Assembly: GCA_019454045.1 (NCBI GenBank)
Contig: SKCR01021132.1
Location: forward strand, 124,001-188,000
Direction of reading: 5' to 3'
Source: Zanthoxylum bungeanum
Taxonomy: Eukaryota; Streptophyta; Magnoliopsida; Sapindales; Rutaceae
DNA: 64,000 nt
In this document: one piece after another, positions 1-12,340 of the stretch
Numbering within the stretch: position 1 is the first letter of the stretch
How the letters are laid out: the number at the start of each line of letters is the position of its first letter
Notes under the pieces: model-generated
Database searches by the model: none
What the model was told of the DNA's origin: nothing
The model's input: only the letters and a program-made list of their open reading frames with translations
Made by a program: the position numbers and the translations under genes

Positions 1-1403
1 CCTTACCACTACGAAGAGTAATAATAAATTTGACTTGGTCTATGTATTGACTACTAAAACTACTATCGTGAGGGTTTTGATAACTCTTGGGGTTTGGCTG
101 TGCTCATATAGGAAACTTTCATTTCTCATTATTGGTCAATGCAGATGTGATTTTGGCAAGAGTATCTTTTAAATCAATCAATGTTTGTACATTTTGATTA
201 TTGATGGTTTCCTATTTCTCAATAAATGCATGCAAGATTTCCTCAAGGGTTTTCCTAGGCGGTGGGACATATGGTGCATAATTTTGGGAATTTTGGAAAT
301 TATGGTGTACCTATGGAGGTTGTTGCGATGGTTGTGTTTGGTTATCATTCTTCCAACTGAAGTTTGGATGGTTTCCCCAACTAGAATTATAGGTTTGGGA
401 ATATGGGTTTGAATTTGGTCTATTGAAGGTGTTTATGGAACTGACTTGGTCATGAAGACATTCTTGCAGGGCTGACAAGGTTGGGCAAACTTGTGTGACA
501 TGTTTATTTGAATTACAGATTTGACATGTGACTACTTGAATTGACTTGACATGATCACTCTTCCTCATTTCTAATGCCTCAACTTTTTTAGTTAGATATG
601 CATATTTAGCATAAAGGTCTTGGACCCTAAGGTCAAACATACCTATACCAGATTACTGTGGTTTTACATACGACTCATAAGTGTCAACTATGTCTTATTG
701 TTGTGCATTCTCTGCTATGTGTTCTAGGTAATCTAGTGCATCTTCGTGATTTTTGTCTCTAAACTCACCATTACACATCATTTCCACCATTTGTCTACCT
801 TGGGGTGTTAAACCCTCGTAGAAGTAGGAAACCAGCCTCCATGTTTTAAACCCGTGATGTGAACAAACATTCAGCATCTTTTTAAATCTCTCCCAACATT
901 GATAAAGTGTTTCCCTCAACTCTTGTGTGATAGTTGTGATTCTCCTCTTTAAGGATTTTGTCCTGTGAGGGGGAAAGAATTTTTTCAGAAATTTCTCTTA
1001 CAAATCATCCCATATTCTGATGGATCCTGACTTAAGGTTCTGCAGTCAAATTTTAGTTTTATCCTTTAAAGAAAATGGAAAAAACTTGAGTCGAATTATA
1101 TTCATGCTGTAATTTTGGTATGTGCAAGTATTATGCACCTCTTCAAATTCCCTCAAGTGCTCATAAGGATTTTCTGATTCTAGACCATGAAATCTGGGTA
1201 AAAGTTGGATGACACCTGGTTTAAAATCGAAACGTGATACATCTGGGGGAAACAATACAAGATGGTGATTCTGTCCTAATGAGATTTATGAATTGTATGA
1301 GTGTCATAGGATGATTAAGATTGTTATGCTAAGACTAGTTTTCTACCTGATCAACTGGATTTTCATTTCGGGCAGGTGGGTTTTCATTTTGGTTCTTAGC
1401 CAT
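1..1403 (-). pseudogene. Decayed gag (start of gag-pol) of Athila/Tat-type Ty3 element
   Basis: The likely gag start codon is at 1403-1401; the frame is closed by a stop about 20 codons later. Three longer fragments follow: 1255-1046 (N-terminal gag, with a segment on reaching the right field of the domain), 919-695 (core Retrotrans_gag domain, with the typical pattern CSHHGF...YEGLTPQGRQ...MCNGEF) and 640-311. The last holds a CX2CX4HX4C zinc knuckle (CQICNSNKHVTQVC) and the NPYSQTYN...NHPNFSW tail usual in this group. At 22-1 the minus strand reads ITLRSGK, the conserved motif just before the protease. Gag would form the virus-like particle and bind genomic RNA. Frameshifts and stops between fragments make it a relic. 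Family assignment is firm; exact lineage within Athila/Tat is inferred. Confidence 0.85.
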
Positions 1404-1946
1404 TTTGACTGACGATGAAGGTGATGGATACTCTCTATTTAATATATTGTTAGATTATCGATATCGATGTCTCATGCAACCTAAATACAGACTACATGCT
1501 AAAATTTAAATATGCAAATGAAATACTTACAAAAAGAAAAAAATGTAATGATTAGATCCTAAAAACGCCCTCTCATTATTGTCAATTCAAATCTCAATTG
1601 GATTTCTCATTCAGCTGTCTCAATTTCTCGAATTAGGTTCTCACAAAAAATTATTGCAGAATCTCTAGATGAGGATGGTTCAAGAAATTCTTTGGCAAAA
1701 TACAAGCTCCATTTTAATTGAGATATTTGTCTCCTATAACCTTGAAGAATTAAGTACATGGTTTGTTTATATGTGAGATGTATGGGTTCAAGATTCATTT
1801 AGGACCTTTTGGATCTACACAAATGTAAAGAAAAAAAGTGAGATGCAGAAAATACAATAAAAAAATAATTAAAATAAAAAGAAAATAAAAATAAAGGAAA
1901 AAAAAATACAAGGATATTAAATTATTATTCTATCTACTAAATTATA

Positions 1947-1965
1947 TTTTCCAACAACGGCGTCA
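1947..1965 (-). promoter_or_regulatory. Degenerate tRNA primer-binding site
   Basis: On the minus strand, just after the LTR end, the sequence reads TGACGCCGTTGTTGGAAAA. It matches the usual TGGCGCCGTTGCCGGGGA primer site of Athila/Tat elements except for several transition-type changes, consistent with methylation-driven decay. Confidence 0.75.
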
Positions 1966-1971
1966 AAAACT

Positions 1972-3014
1972 TGACACACTCACAAACTGATTCTTTACTC
2001 TAAAGTATAAGAGTGTCGAAGTAATAAAATAACCCGGTAAGTCCGGGATCGATTCACAAGGAATAGATTTAATAAGATAAAATAATAATTTGAGTAAAAA
2101 TAAAAAGAGTGAATTGTTTGAAGTGATTGGAAATTTTAAATTAGACTGCAACAATAAAATAAATGTCGAGGCTAGGGGATCCACTTTTAATATTTCAAAT
2201 TTAGAAATCTTAATTTTATAATATATAAATTATCATTATTACCTAGTTAATTTATTTCAGGAATTAATTATGTCAAAATAAATAAAACCAGTCATAAAAA
2301 CGGTGATCATATTTGTCTATAATAAGTCCAGTTATGTACTCAGTTATGCCAAATAAATAAAACCAGTATATACGGTAACAAAGTTTTTCAATAATTAATC
2401 CATATTTAAATTAAATATTAATCATTAGATTATAATTTATATATTATAATATAAATAAGATTAATCTATATTTTCATATTAAAAGCTTCACACTTTACCT
2501 CAGCATGATGAAATTAGCTACTTATGATTTGAATAAAAACACACATAATTTTATTACTGAAAAAAATTACAAGAAAGCTTAAAAAAATAAAACATACAAG
2601 ACACTCTCTCCTAAATTCTACAAGAGAACTTTGAAAGGAACATGAAAAATTAAGAGTTCAGCATCCTCTTATTTATAGAGGATGCTTAGCTCTTCAACAA
2701 TTGCAAGAAGATGATTGCAATTTTACAATTGAAGACAGCTGCATGTGGAGGGTCGATCCACCAAAAGGTGGATGGCAACCCTCCACCATAATTATTTTTT
2801 AATAATTACATATATCACACTTTGGATTTTTCGTCAATTTCAGTCGTGAAAAACTCATAATTAGAAAATCTTGTAATAGAAAAATTGTAAATATTTGAGT
2901 CTTCTTTCATCTAGAACTAGAATCGCATGAATCCGATATCGAAATAAAAAGTTATGGCCAAAATACAAAAATTACGCAAAGTTTGAATTTCTGAAATTGT
3001 ACACTGTTAGAACA
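1972..3014 (-). repeat. 5' LTR of the Athila/Tat-type element
   Basis: The plus-strand left edge is TGACACACTC, next to the primer site. A TATA-like box lies on the minus strand at 2677-2671 inside CTCTATAAATAAGAGG. The stretch around 2040-2060 carries the accgggttattt/cgggatcgat block common near the 3' end of such LTRs. The part at 2800-3000 aligns by eye with 61900-62110 of the solo LTR (shared cataactttt and agaagactcaa blocks). The right edge (...GTTAGAACA) is a guess. Confidence 0.6.
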
Positions 3015-6000
3015 CTTTTTTAAGTTTTTGGCCTCCTAATTTATGAAAATAATAACTTAATCTATTTACAATGTATAGATGAACAAGATTTGGATATTCA
3101 TAAACATAATTTTGAGTACAATAATACCACTTGATTTAGCATTTTGGTTCAATAATAATAAACCGCAAAACCAAGGGAATTTTCTATTTCACAAGTTTAC
3201 TTAAATAATTGCTTAATAGCAAGGTCAATATGATTTCTCAAGTTTGAATAAAAATTAACGCATTAATGCAAAGAATATGGAATTTGGCTGTGAAGTAACA
3301 AGTTGTAGAGAATTTCAACTAAAGGTAAAAAGAAAAAAAATGTATAAGTAACTTTAAGTGAAAAAGAAAAATTAACGGTAATTTAATCCTCTTTCATTCA
3401 TGTAACCGGAATTTGAACTACATATTTTATATTTTTAACACAGAATTTTTTACTAATTCAATTTGTTGACACCTACCTTTTTAAGCAATAGTCAATTAAG
3501 AATGAATGTACACTTTGGGAGAGCTCAAGAGCCACCTAAACAGGGAAACCTTAAATTCCCACATTAGGAAATACAAATTGTGAAGGGGAAGCTCTATAGA
3601 ATCTAAATAAATCAATCAATAAATAAGTACAAAAAAGAAAAAAAAAATGGTGTCCTTTTCATGGGAAATAATATGGACTAAAATTTGGTGCTTCTTCATC
3701 TCGACACTTGGCATGCAGTCGCATTTTTTTAGTGGACTTCAGCAGAAAAAAAAAATTGAATAATTATCTCTGTGATTGTGCCAATAATAATGGAAAATCA
3801 TCAAAGGTTGGGGCCATCTATATTACTACTACAAGAGATTTTATTTTTAATGTTTAATTTTTGAAGTTTAAAATTTAATTTAGATATTTTGAAAAATATT
3901 TTAAATTTATATTAAATAATTTGAAATTTAATGGTAGAAATTTCCATTTCAAATTCAATATCCATTTAGACATAGAGGAGGAGGAGTACAAACAATTACA
4001 TTAGCAAATCCCTAAAAGGCTGCGGTTCAAAAAGCCAAAACGTGTGCGTGTTCATTTAACAAACTCACACTTAGCTTAGAGAGAGAAAAGGAATGCATAC
4101 AAATTTTGGCAACAAATTTCAACATTTGGTTGACTTGTGAAAATATGAATTTTCATTTTGAAATGTTCATAATTAATGGAGAAGCCAGCCGTATTTTTTG
4201 GCCAACCTTTGAATCTATCTTAATATATTAACAACTTTTTTAAGTCTCAGTTAAGTTTATTAGTAAAAAGTGCTTTTGCTTGCTGCCAAGTGCCAACTTT
4301 GTCCCTAATCATTATGCTTTTGGATAGTAAACACATGAGAGAGTCGGCAACTGAATAATCTCATTTCTAATTATATTTTTTTTTTTTTTTTTTTGGGTAA
4401 ATAACTGCAGTATCTACTCTTTTCCCTCGTGTATGTACTGTGATCAATGATTCCACCCAACTAGTTAATTTTTTTTTCTTTTTAAATATTAAAAGACTAT
4501 CAATTCAAAGGTTCAGCCCTCTCTTTTCACGGTTTTATTTTTAGTGTGGATTGCAGGGTCATACGAAAGATCTCCAACTAATTTAGGGAGTTCAACTGTT
4601 ATAAGCACATTACCAATATTCCTAAACACTTGTCACAAAACATCAAAGTTGTCACCGCAAGCCACATCTTTGGCAAGATCACCTTTGCCGCTAGTTGCAT
4701 TTTGCAACAATATACTAGCTCTTATATTTCGGACCACTAGATCAAGTTCCTATGGTCATTAGTAAAGGGGGGTAAAGTGTATCATTAGGCATCGGTAATC
4801 TAAGAGCCTTAGCTGTGAACCCTCCTCCCACCCTTAGATATGAAGCTTATGTAATGATATTAATGTAATGAACATATTATTAATAAAATATTTAGTTTTC
4901 ATTATAGGTTGTCTGGTGTAGATTCTCGTTACTTCAAATCACCGTGTGGGTGCGTGTTTACTCATTTGTGCCAATAAATATATATTGTGGATGCTCATTA
5001 GTTTTCGTAACATGCCGTTATGTTGTTGTATATTATGGATGCTCATTACCAATTATCGAGTTTTATGCAATACTGACTTGCAAGACGCGAGATTAGTGTA
5101 TTACATGTACTCTAATCAATTGAGAGAGAAATTTAACAAAAATCTAACAGAAGATGTATATGCTATAAAAAAAAATCCAAAACTTTCTCTAAAAGAAATG
5201 GGGTTCACCAATATTTATTAAGACGTCAGAAATTCCAACTGATTTTAGGAAATTGAAATTGAAATTGAAATTAGAAATTTTGTTACAAGTGTTGGACAAA
5301 AAATTTGAAGGAGATAGGGTAAGAAAAACAGCTGGAGTGCTTTTGTCCGGAAGTGCTTTTGTCAATTTTCTAGACTAATTTCAATCTGAATGGGAGTTGC
5401 TTTGATGAAATGGGACCCCCCTTATATGGCCCAAACTTGAAATCACTTTTTGGATTCTTTTGGATGAAATGATTTAAAGAGGAGGAAACAACAATTGAGC
5501 TGGCTTCTAACTAGTTGACATTGACAAAAATAAAAATAAATAAATAAATAAATAAAAAGTAAGTGCTATTAGCCTATTCTTGTTCTTGTCCAAGTTAGTG
5601 CTTCCATGTTTAGTAGTAGCTTTGATTTTGATGAATATATCATTTTGTAATTTGGAATCTAGTTTGAAAGAGAAAATTGAAATGGGATTTTGATGTCTAG
5701 TTAGTTTACATATGCCTGTCATTATCATTATTCTAAATACTTTTAATCACTCTAATTAAGGGGATGCCGACCCAAGAAAAATTCTTGTTCACATATTTCT
5801 ACATGGTCTTTGTAAGCATATGTGTGAGAATGAGAGAGTATTAAATAGTTTAATTTTTGTGCCTAATATTTTTTGGGCATTTTCATGGGCTTCATTTAAG
5901 AATATTGAGCTATTTCATTTTTAATTCTTTCCTTTTTAAATTTACAATCTCAGATATTTAAGTGTCCTCATCGGTATTTAATCATAAATCACTATCCGAG

Positions 6001-6323
6001 CAATTCGATTAAGTTGATTTTCACTATTTTTAATCAACACCGATTTTCGAGAGATTTTGACAAAATAATTGGCTAATTTTCGATTATGAAAAATCATTTC
6101 ATTTCATTTTTTAATCTTTTTAATTTTTATTTTTATTTTTTGGAATTTTGATCAATGATTTTGAGTGAAAATGAGAATGAAACGATAAAAAAAATAATAA
6201 GAATATACTTCAATTTAAAAGAATTATTACTAGGATAATAAAAGTATTATCTTTAATTTATTATATTTTCTTAAATAAGGAAAGAAATTCATTTATATTA
6301 AAATAATCTATATTCATATTGAC
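3015..6323. other. AT-rich intergenic stretch, no gene recognised
   Basis: Mostly AT-rich sequence with homopolymer runs (poly-T at 4378-4395) and short simple repeats (GAAATT units near 5250; TAAA units 5530-5556). Short open frames at 4544-4762 and 4946-5221 show no recognised domain. A minus-strand frame at about 4765-4521 looks slightly more protein-like and is described in the findings. No RNA gene or terminal-repeat element was seen. Confidence 0.5.
5527..5556. repeat. AAAT-type simple repeat
   Basis: Short imperfect run of AAAT/AAAAT units in AT-rich flanking DNA. Confidence 0.8.
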
Positions 6324-7456
6324 TTACATTACTAAAAAAAAGGGAATACATGACACTTTTGTTATGACTGAATAATTATATCATGAATTGTATCATATTC
6401 TTATGATATTTTTATGTCATAAAATAATTTGTATCATGAATTCATGACATATATATGTCATGAGACTTTGTGTCATCCATTCATGACATATAATTGTCAT
6501 AAATTTATTTTTTAATTTTCCAAGCTTCGCCATATATGAATTCGAACTGAAGACTTAGGTAGCCGAAACATTTATGTTAGAAAAATAATTACCACTGTGC
6601 CAAAAGTTTTTAACCTAATTACAAAGCCAACCTTATATTTAAATCAAAACTACTAATTAAAAACCCAAATTTGCATGCCGTAAATCCACTCCTAGTTACC
6701 TCCGCAACAAAATTCCATCTACTTCCCTAAACATTCACGCCATAATTGAAGAGAAATTGAACAACTTCGTATCCTCAACATTCACTTCACGCCCAATTCA
6801 TCAGTTGTCGTTTGGTGAACAGCTTCGTATCCTCATCTCAGCTTCGATCTTATCCTCACTCTTTTTAATCAAGGGGAGACTTTGTTTTTTCTATGCCAAA
6901 TAAATCTAGATAAGTAAAGCATAGTATTTCTGGTTGTAATTCTCTGCTGAAAGAGAGAGAGAGAGAGAAATCGTATATGTTTGAACTTTTATGTTCTCTG
7001 GCTATGGAGGAAACAGGAAGTTATAAAAGAATAATTTAAATATTTGACAGAATAAATATATATATCCATGATTGGATGGAAGGAATTTGAATTATTGAAA
7101 TTTGATATTGTTTTTCAGAAAAGCTCATAGTGGTTAACTAGGATTGTATATATCAAGGTCTAACATGATGAATGGTGCAAGTCAAAGTAATTTGTAGAAT
7201 TTGTAGTTGCTATATAGGAGGTTTAATTATTTGTGTGAATTTAAATTATTTATTTCACTTGAGGTTTGGACCAAAAATGAAGAAAGATGGATAGAACAAG
7301 AAAAAAACCATATTTAGGAAGACAGACATTTCTTTAAGAAACAGGGAAATAACTATAATAATGTGTGTTTGTGTTAGAATAAAACTGTGAACTAGGAGTT
7401 TAAATTTTTCTCACACTAGTTTGGCTTATTTTAATATAAGTTGCATACTTCACTGT

Positions 7457-7459
<3 letters not shown>

Positions 7460-7504
<45 letters not shown>

Positions 7505-7512
7505 ATATATAT
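7460..7512. repeat. (TA)n microsatellite
   Basis: About 50 bp of TA dinucleotide, interrupted once near 7493, followed by a T run. Confidence 0.95.
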
Positions 7513-7833
7513 TTTTTTTTTTCTGGTGCTAACAATAACCTTTCAATTTGTATGAATTGTGTTCTTTAGGTTCAGTATAAGATTTCTTATTTTATTTTTT
7601 AATTTCAGTATACTACCAAAAAGTTCTTGAACTTTTTTTTTTTTTTTTTTTAATATTTCAATAGACTACGCACTTATTTTATTTTTATTTTTGTACATAA
7701 CAAACAGTTCAACAACATAGGCATTTATACTGAGGCAGAATTGGATGAGGTCCAAATTGAATGGATCAACTTTGTTCGCTCCGATCCATTATATAGATTA
7801 GCAAATAAATTAATGTAGCGACTACTATTTAAC

Positions 7834-9587
7834 TAGGGGTGGCAATTTGGGTCAGGATTCGTTTATTCGTTCGATTCGATTCGCTTTAAAGCGAATACGG
7901 GTTTGGAAAAATGGATTCGTTTAATAAATGGGTCAATTCGATTCGATTCGTTTATTAAACGAATCGAATCCGAATTTGAGGTCATCAATTCTTTTATTCG
8001 TTAAGGATTCGTTTATTAAACGAATCATAAACGAATCGAATTCGTTTAATACCCGTTTAATAGTATTACAAATTTACCCTTACATTTTTCAAATATGATT
8101 TAATTATACGAGGGATATTTTAGTAATTTAAGTTTGGGATTTAGGTTTTCTCCCCTTCTTCTTCCAGCAGCCGCCACCTCCTGTTGTCTTTAACCTAAAA
8201 CTAAAACTCTCTCAATCTCTAAAACTCTCTCAATCTCTAAAACTCTCGCACTCTAAAACTTTCGCACGGCGCACACTCTCCAGTTCATCTGACTCACGCA
8301 CGCTTCACTCTTAGTCTTTGGTTCTTCTTCTTCTTCCCGTAAGAGTTTGCCATTTTGGTTTGTTAATTTTACTGTTAATTATACTTTTTCTTTTTTTTTT
8401 TGGGCCTGCTCTTCGTTAATTTTATTTCACTCTTCGTTTTTTTTTTTGTGATTGTGATGTTTTATTTCCCCTTTTTCTTTTTATGAATTGCATTTAAATA
8501 TTCCATGATTTTGATACAAAATCGTTAGGCTTAGCTGCATTTAAATATTCCAGTGGGTTCGATGTATTTCTTCATGTGGGTTTGATGTATTTCTTTGGCT
8601 AGAAATTTTATACTGATGTATTTTTGCATTGCCCTAAGACACCCTAAATGATAGAAGTCTCTAACTTAGGTAGTGGGTTTGATGTATTTCTTCATGTGAA
8701 GCAGCAGCTCAAACCTTTTCATATAGATGTGTAATAAGTCGAGGGCAATCTGTATGTCTGCCTGTTTATAACATAATGCTTTCTGTTTATTAGAAATTAT
8801 TATAATATATCCAATTTCTAATTATGTTTGAGTGGAAATTATGTCCAATTTCAGCTATGACCAAGCTTTATCATTTCATCTGTTGCAACTCTTGACCTGA
8901 AATTATTTTCAGGGAATGACTTGTAGGCCTAACACTTGACCTGAAATTATTTCTATGTATTTGCTGATTTTTTTTAAAACATAACTCAATAATATCATTT
9001 TTTTTTTGCAGGATTTTCATCCCGGATGATAATGATAAAGAAGTTTAACTTTACCGTCTCAATATGTATTGATATTTTGATCAAAATATGTTTTGAAGAT
9101 TTTAAGTGTTATTAATTTTTATGCAATTGATTTGTATTTGAATTTTGGAGCTTGTTTTATGGATTTTAAGACTATAACAATGAATATGGTATGAAATTGA
9201 TGGTTAGATTAATAGATTTTAACATTTTGTATTTTATTTTGATTAAACGAATCGAATACGAATCGAATACAAAATGCGATTCGTTTAATTTTGATATAAA
9301 CGAATAAACGAATTGAAAGAGAATAATAAACGAATCGGATGCGAATAGTAAACGAATCGAATGCGAATGGTAAACGAATAATAAATTCAATTCGATTCGT
9401 TTCGTTTGATTTATGTAAACGAATAAACGAATCGAATATGAATATTCGTTTATTAAACGAATCGAATTCGAATCCTAGTATCAGGATTCGTTTAATAAAC
9501 GAATCGAATTCGAATTTAGTGCATTACAATTCGATTCGTTTAGAATTCGTCACGAATTCGATTCGCTGATTCGTTTTGCCACCCCTA
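7834..9587. mobile_element. hAT transposon deletion derivative
   Basis: Perfect 12-bp terminal inverted repeats TAGGGGTGGCAA / TTGCCACCCCTA, flanked by an 8-bp target duplication with one mismatch (TATTTAAC 7826-7833; TGTTTAAC 9588-9595). This combination defines hAT elements. About 200 bp at each end are dense in short direct and inverted copies of an ATTCGTTTATTAAACGAAT-type unit, probably subterminal binding sites. No transposase frame remains. The middle keeps an apparent pyrimidine-rich 5' leader (8150-8338), a possible splice donor (8339) and an acceptor (9010-9011) before a short last-exon remnant ending at 9048. This is what an internally deleted autonomous hAT would leave. Confidence 0.88.
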
Positions 9588-9872
9588 TGTTTAACAGTAT
9601 TGTATTAAGAAAAAAAATATTTTTATTTTTATTTTTTGTATTTGACATATTAGTATTATATTTTTATTAAAAATGAGAACAATGATTTTATTTTGGAATT
9701 TATTCATATATATATATATATTGTGGTATTACTTTAATGAAATTAAATCCTAGAAAAATCTAAAAATAAAAAATTGCTCAAAAATAAAATTATTCCCACT
9801 AAATTAATTTTTTAAAACTCAAATTTTTAAAAAATTTCGAGCCAAAAATTTGTTACCATCAATTTTTGTCTA

Positions 9873-10682
9873 TGTTGACGGCTGATTTCGGTCTCAGGGG
9901 CAATAAGGGAATATTACTCCCGAGACAATCCTCCCTCAATAGTGAATTTGTTTGGTTATGGGGGACCAAAAGCAAACTTAGCAAAAGACAAATAATACGC
10001 CAATCGACAAGGATATTTAACGTTGTTCGGCGGATCTTTGTCCGACCTACGTCCACGGGCACAAAAAGGATGATACTTTTATTACTCAAACACGCTTCTC
10101 AGCCCTGCTTCTTGTTTTTTACAAGTCTGATGGTAATGATTCTGATGATCATTCTTAATGCTCTCCCATTCGTCCCTCTATTTATGCACACTCTACCCTT
10201 CTATTTATAATGGTGAAGAAATCATATTCCTATTTGTACAAGAATTTCCTAGTTGAAAGAATTTCATTTCCCATAAGGATTCCTAGTCAAAACTGTTCCC
10301 TTTTCCCATAAGGATTCCTAATCAAAACTACATTTACTTCATTTATCCTATTAGGATATTAACTCACCAGTTTTCCTCATGAAAATAGGATAACTTGTCA
10401 TCTTATCCACAATGATAGGGTGTTATCTTCTGGAGCACGCCTCGCTATATGGTCGGTCTTCATGAGGTCGGTCACAATAGTTTTTTGTACTGAGAGTGCT
10501 GCTGTCGACCTGATAATTGCCCGGTCATCCAATCTTTAAGTGGTCGGGTTAATGATCTTAAGTGCTCGGTCCCTGACTCATGTGGTCGGGTCGGTATTAA
10601 TGATCCGGACCAATAAGGGAATTACCCTTTTACCCATGTCGTGCTGCTTAAATGACATAGTGCCCGGAAAACACCATCAACA
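9873..10682 (-). repeat. 3' LTR of the gag-only element
   Basis: Starts TGTTGACGG and ends CCATCAACA, giving the inverted termini TGTTGA/TCAACA. It matches 13923-14734 almost base for base. A minus-strand TATA-like ATTATAAATAGAAGG lies near the middle. Confidence 0.95.
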
Positions 10683-10695
10683 TCTGTCCCCTAGT
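10683..10695 (-). promoter_or_regulatory. Polypurine tract
   Basis: Minus strand reads ACTAGGGGACAGA directly before the 3' LTR start TGTTGATGG, the position of the plus-strand DNA primer. Confidence 0.65.
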
Positions 10696-11020
10696 TCTCG
10701 GTTCCAACGAGTATACAAGTTGGTGCCGGGAACTATAAAAAGATGGTGTGCTGATCGCCTTGCTGGTGGTCGCTCCAGAAATCACAGAGAAAAACGCATT
10801 GGCTGCAAATCTGGTCATTCCTGCCACCTTCATGTACTCAGTCAACGAGGATCCCGATATCTACCCGTGGAGAAAATGTTTTGCCCTTATGCTGATGACG
10901 ATCGACTCGGTGGGACGTAACCCGATCCCGAGCTGAGAAGAACATTTGGCTCTGGGGGAATGTTACCTCCCCAGACTAATAGAGGGCCGACCATATGGGA
11001 GATGCTCTGATCCCATGCCG
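10696..11020. other. Unassigned internal sequence before the repeat arrays
   Basis: No recognised domain. The part at 10691-10735 (AGTTCTCGGTTCCAACGAG...TTGGTGCCGGGAACTA) is shared with 38773-38811 of the Tat-like element, so it is family sequence between the polypurine tract and the antisense-ORF region. Degenerate repeat units (ACTCGGTGGGACGTAACCCG) begin near 10905. Confidence 0.55.
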
Positions 11021-11489
11021 ATGATAAGTCTCTCGGTGGGACGTATCCCGACCCCGAGCTGAAGAAAGACTTGGCTCTGGGGGAATATTACATCCTCAGT
11101 CCAAAGAAGCTGACTCGGTGGGACGTAAGCCCGGCGCCGCCCGACCCCGAGCTGAAAGAAAGACTTGGCTCTGGGGGAATGTTACATCCCCAGTCCAAAG
11201 AAGCCGACTCGGTGGGACGTAACCCGACCCCGAGCTGAAAGAAAGACTTGGCTCTGGGGGAATGTTACATCCCCAGTCCAAAGAAGCCGACTCGGTGGGA
11301 CGTAACCCGACCCCGAGCTGAAAGAAAGACTTGGCTCTGGGGGAATGTTACATCCCCAGTCCAAAGAAGCTGACTCGGTGGGACGTAACCCGACCCCGAG
11401 CTGAAAGAAAGACTTGGCTCTGGGGGAATGTTACATCCCCAGTCCAAAGAAGCCGACTCGGTGGGACGTAACCCGACCCCGAGCTGAAT
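11021..11489. repeat. 83-bp tandem array
   Basis: The unit contains GACTCGGTGGGACGTAACCC, a GAGCTGAAAGAAAGACTTGG part and a TGGGGGAATGTTACATCCCC part. The GGCTCTGGGGG anchor recurs at 11167, 11250, 11333 and 11416, exactly 83 bp apart, with diverged copies at 10948 and 11073. Frames open on the minus strand here are periodic products of the repeat, not genes. Confidence 0.95.
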
Positions 11490-11730
11490 AAACCATAAGG
11501 CCTCGATGGAATAAAATCCAGATCCGAGCCAATTAACCAAGCGGTCTCGGCGGAACGAAATCCAGCCCCGAGCCGAATAAACAAGTGGCCTCGGCGGAAC
11601 GAAATCCAGCCCTAGCCGAATAACCAAGCGGCCTCGACGGAACGAAATCCAGCCCCGAGCCGAATAACCAAACGGCCTCGGCGGAACGAAATCCAGCCCC
11701 GAGCCGAATAAACATCGGCCTCGGCGGTAC
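11490..11730. repeat. About 43-bp tandem array
   Basis: Units of about 42-45 bp built on CCTCGGCGGAACGAAATCCAG plus CCCGAGCCGAATAAAC, about five copies. The GAGC-CGA core is shared with the neighbouring 83-bp array, suggesting stepwise derivation. Confidence 0.9.
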
Positions 11731-12125
11731 AAGAGCTGACCCGAGCCAGGAAGAAACATCGATCTCGGCGATACAAGAGCAGACTCGAGTCGGAAAGAAA
11801 CATCGGTCTCGGCGGTACAAGAGCAGACCCGAGCCGGAAATAAACATCGGTCTCGGCGGTACAAGAGCAGACCCGAGCCAGGAAGAAACATCGATCTCGG
11901 CGGTACAAGAGCAGACCCGAGTCGGAAAGAAGCATCGGTCTCGGCGTACAAGAGCAGACCCGAGCCGGAAATAAACATCGGTCTCGGCGGTATAAGAGCA
12001 GACCCGAGCTAGAAAGAAACATATATCAACAAAACGGACTCGGCGGTACAAGAGCAGACTAGAGCCGTAAAACATATATCAACAAAACAGACTTGGCGGT
12101 ACAAGAGCATACCCGAGCAGTAAAA
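11731..12125. repeat. Second about 43-bp tandem array
   Basis: About nine units of CATCGGTCTCGGCGGTACAA plus GAGCAGACCCGAGCCGGAAA, decaying rightwards into a variant with ATATATCAACAAAAC. Clearly related to the preceding array but with its own consensus. Confidence 0.9.
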
Positions 12126-12340
12126 CAAATATCAAAACTATTGTGTGGACCACAACAAACAAGCATAAATAAATGTCAGCCTAAGACAGAAGAGGTCTAA
12201 CTCATATTTTTGGGATCTGTTGTCTTTCTTGCAACTCTACAAAGGTCACTACAAGTAAGACTCTTCTTAATACATCCTCTCTGCATCTCAGCATTCCATG
12301 CATCCGACCGGATGACTTCCGCTATCAACTTTGGTCGACC

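Larger units (their letters stand above)
1..3014 (-). mobile_element. Athila/Tat-type Ty3 LTR retrotransposon, 5' part, cut by window start
   Basis: From right to left this is one minus-strand element: LTR (about 1972-3014), degenerate primer-binding site, about 0.5 kb of leader, then gag running off the left edge. Gag motifs and the Asp-tRNA-type primer site place it with non-chromoviral Ty3 elements of the Athila/Tat group. The other LTR lies outside the window, so the target duplication cannot be tested. It is inactive because gag has several stops. The LTR right boundary is tentative: homology with the solo LTR at 61691-63814 may run a little beyond 3014. Confidence 0.8.

Noticed and set aside
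9866..10210. Plus-strand frame, repeated at 13844-14260
   Set aside because: Falls in the two LTRs of the gag-only element and appears twice because the LTR does. Opposite to the element's transcription.
11265..11978. 237-codon minus-strand frame with periodic MFISGSGLLLY-like units
   Set aside because: It lies wholly within GC-rich tandem arrays whose unit lengths keep frames open; overlapping frames in the array show the same periodicity. No protein evidence.
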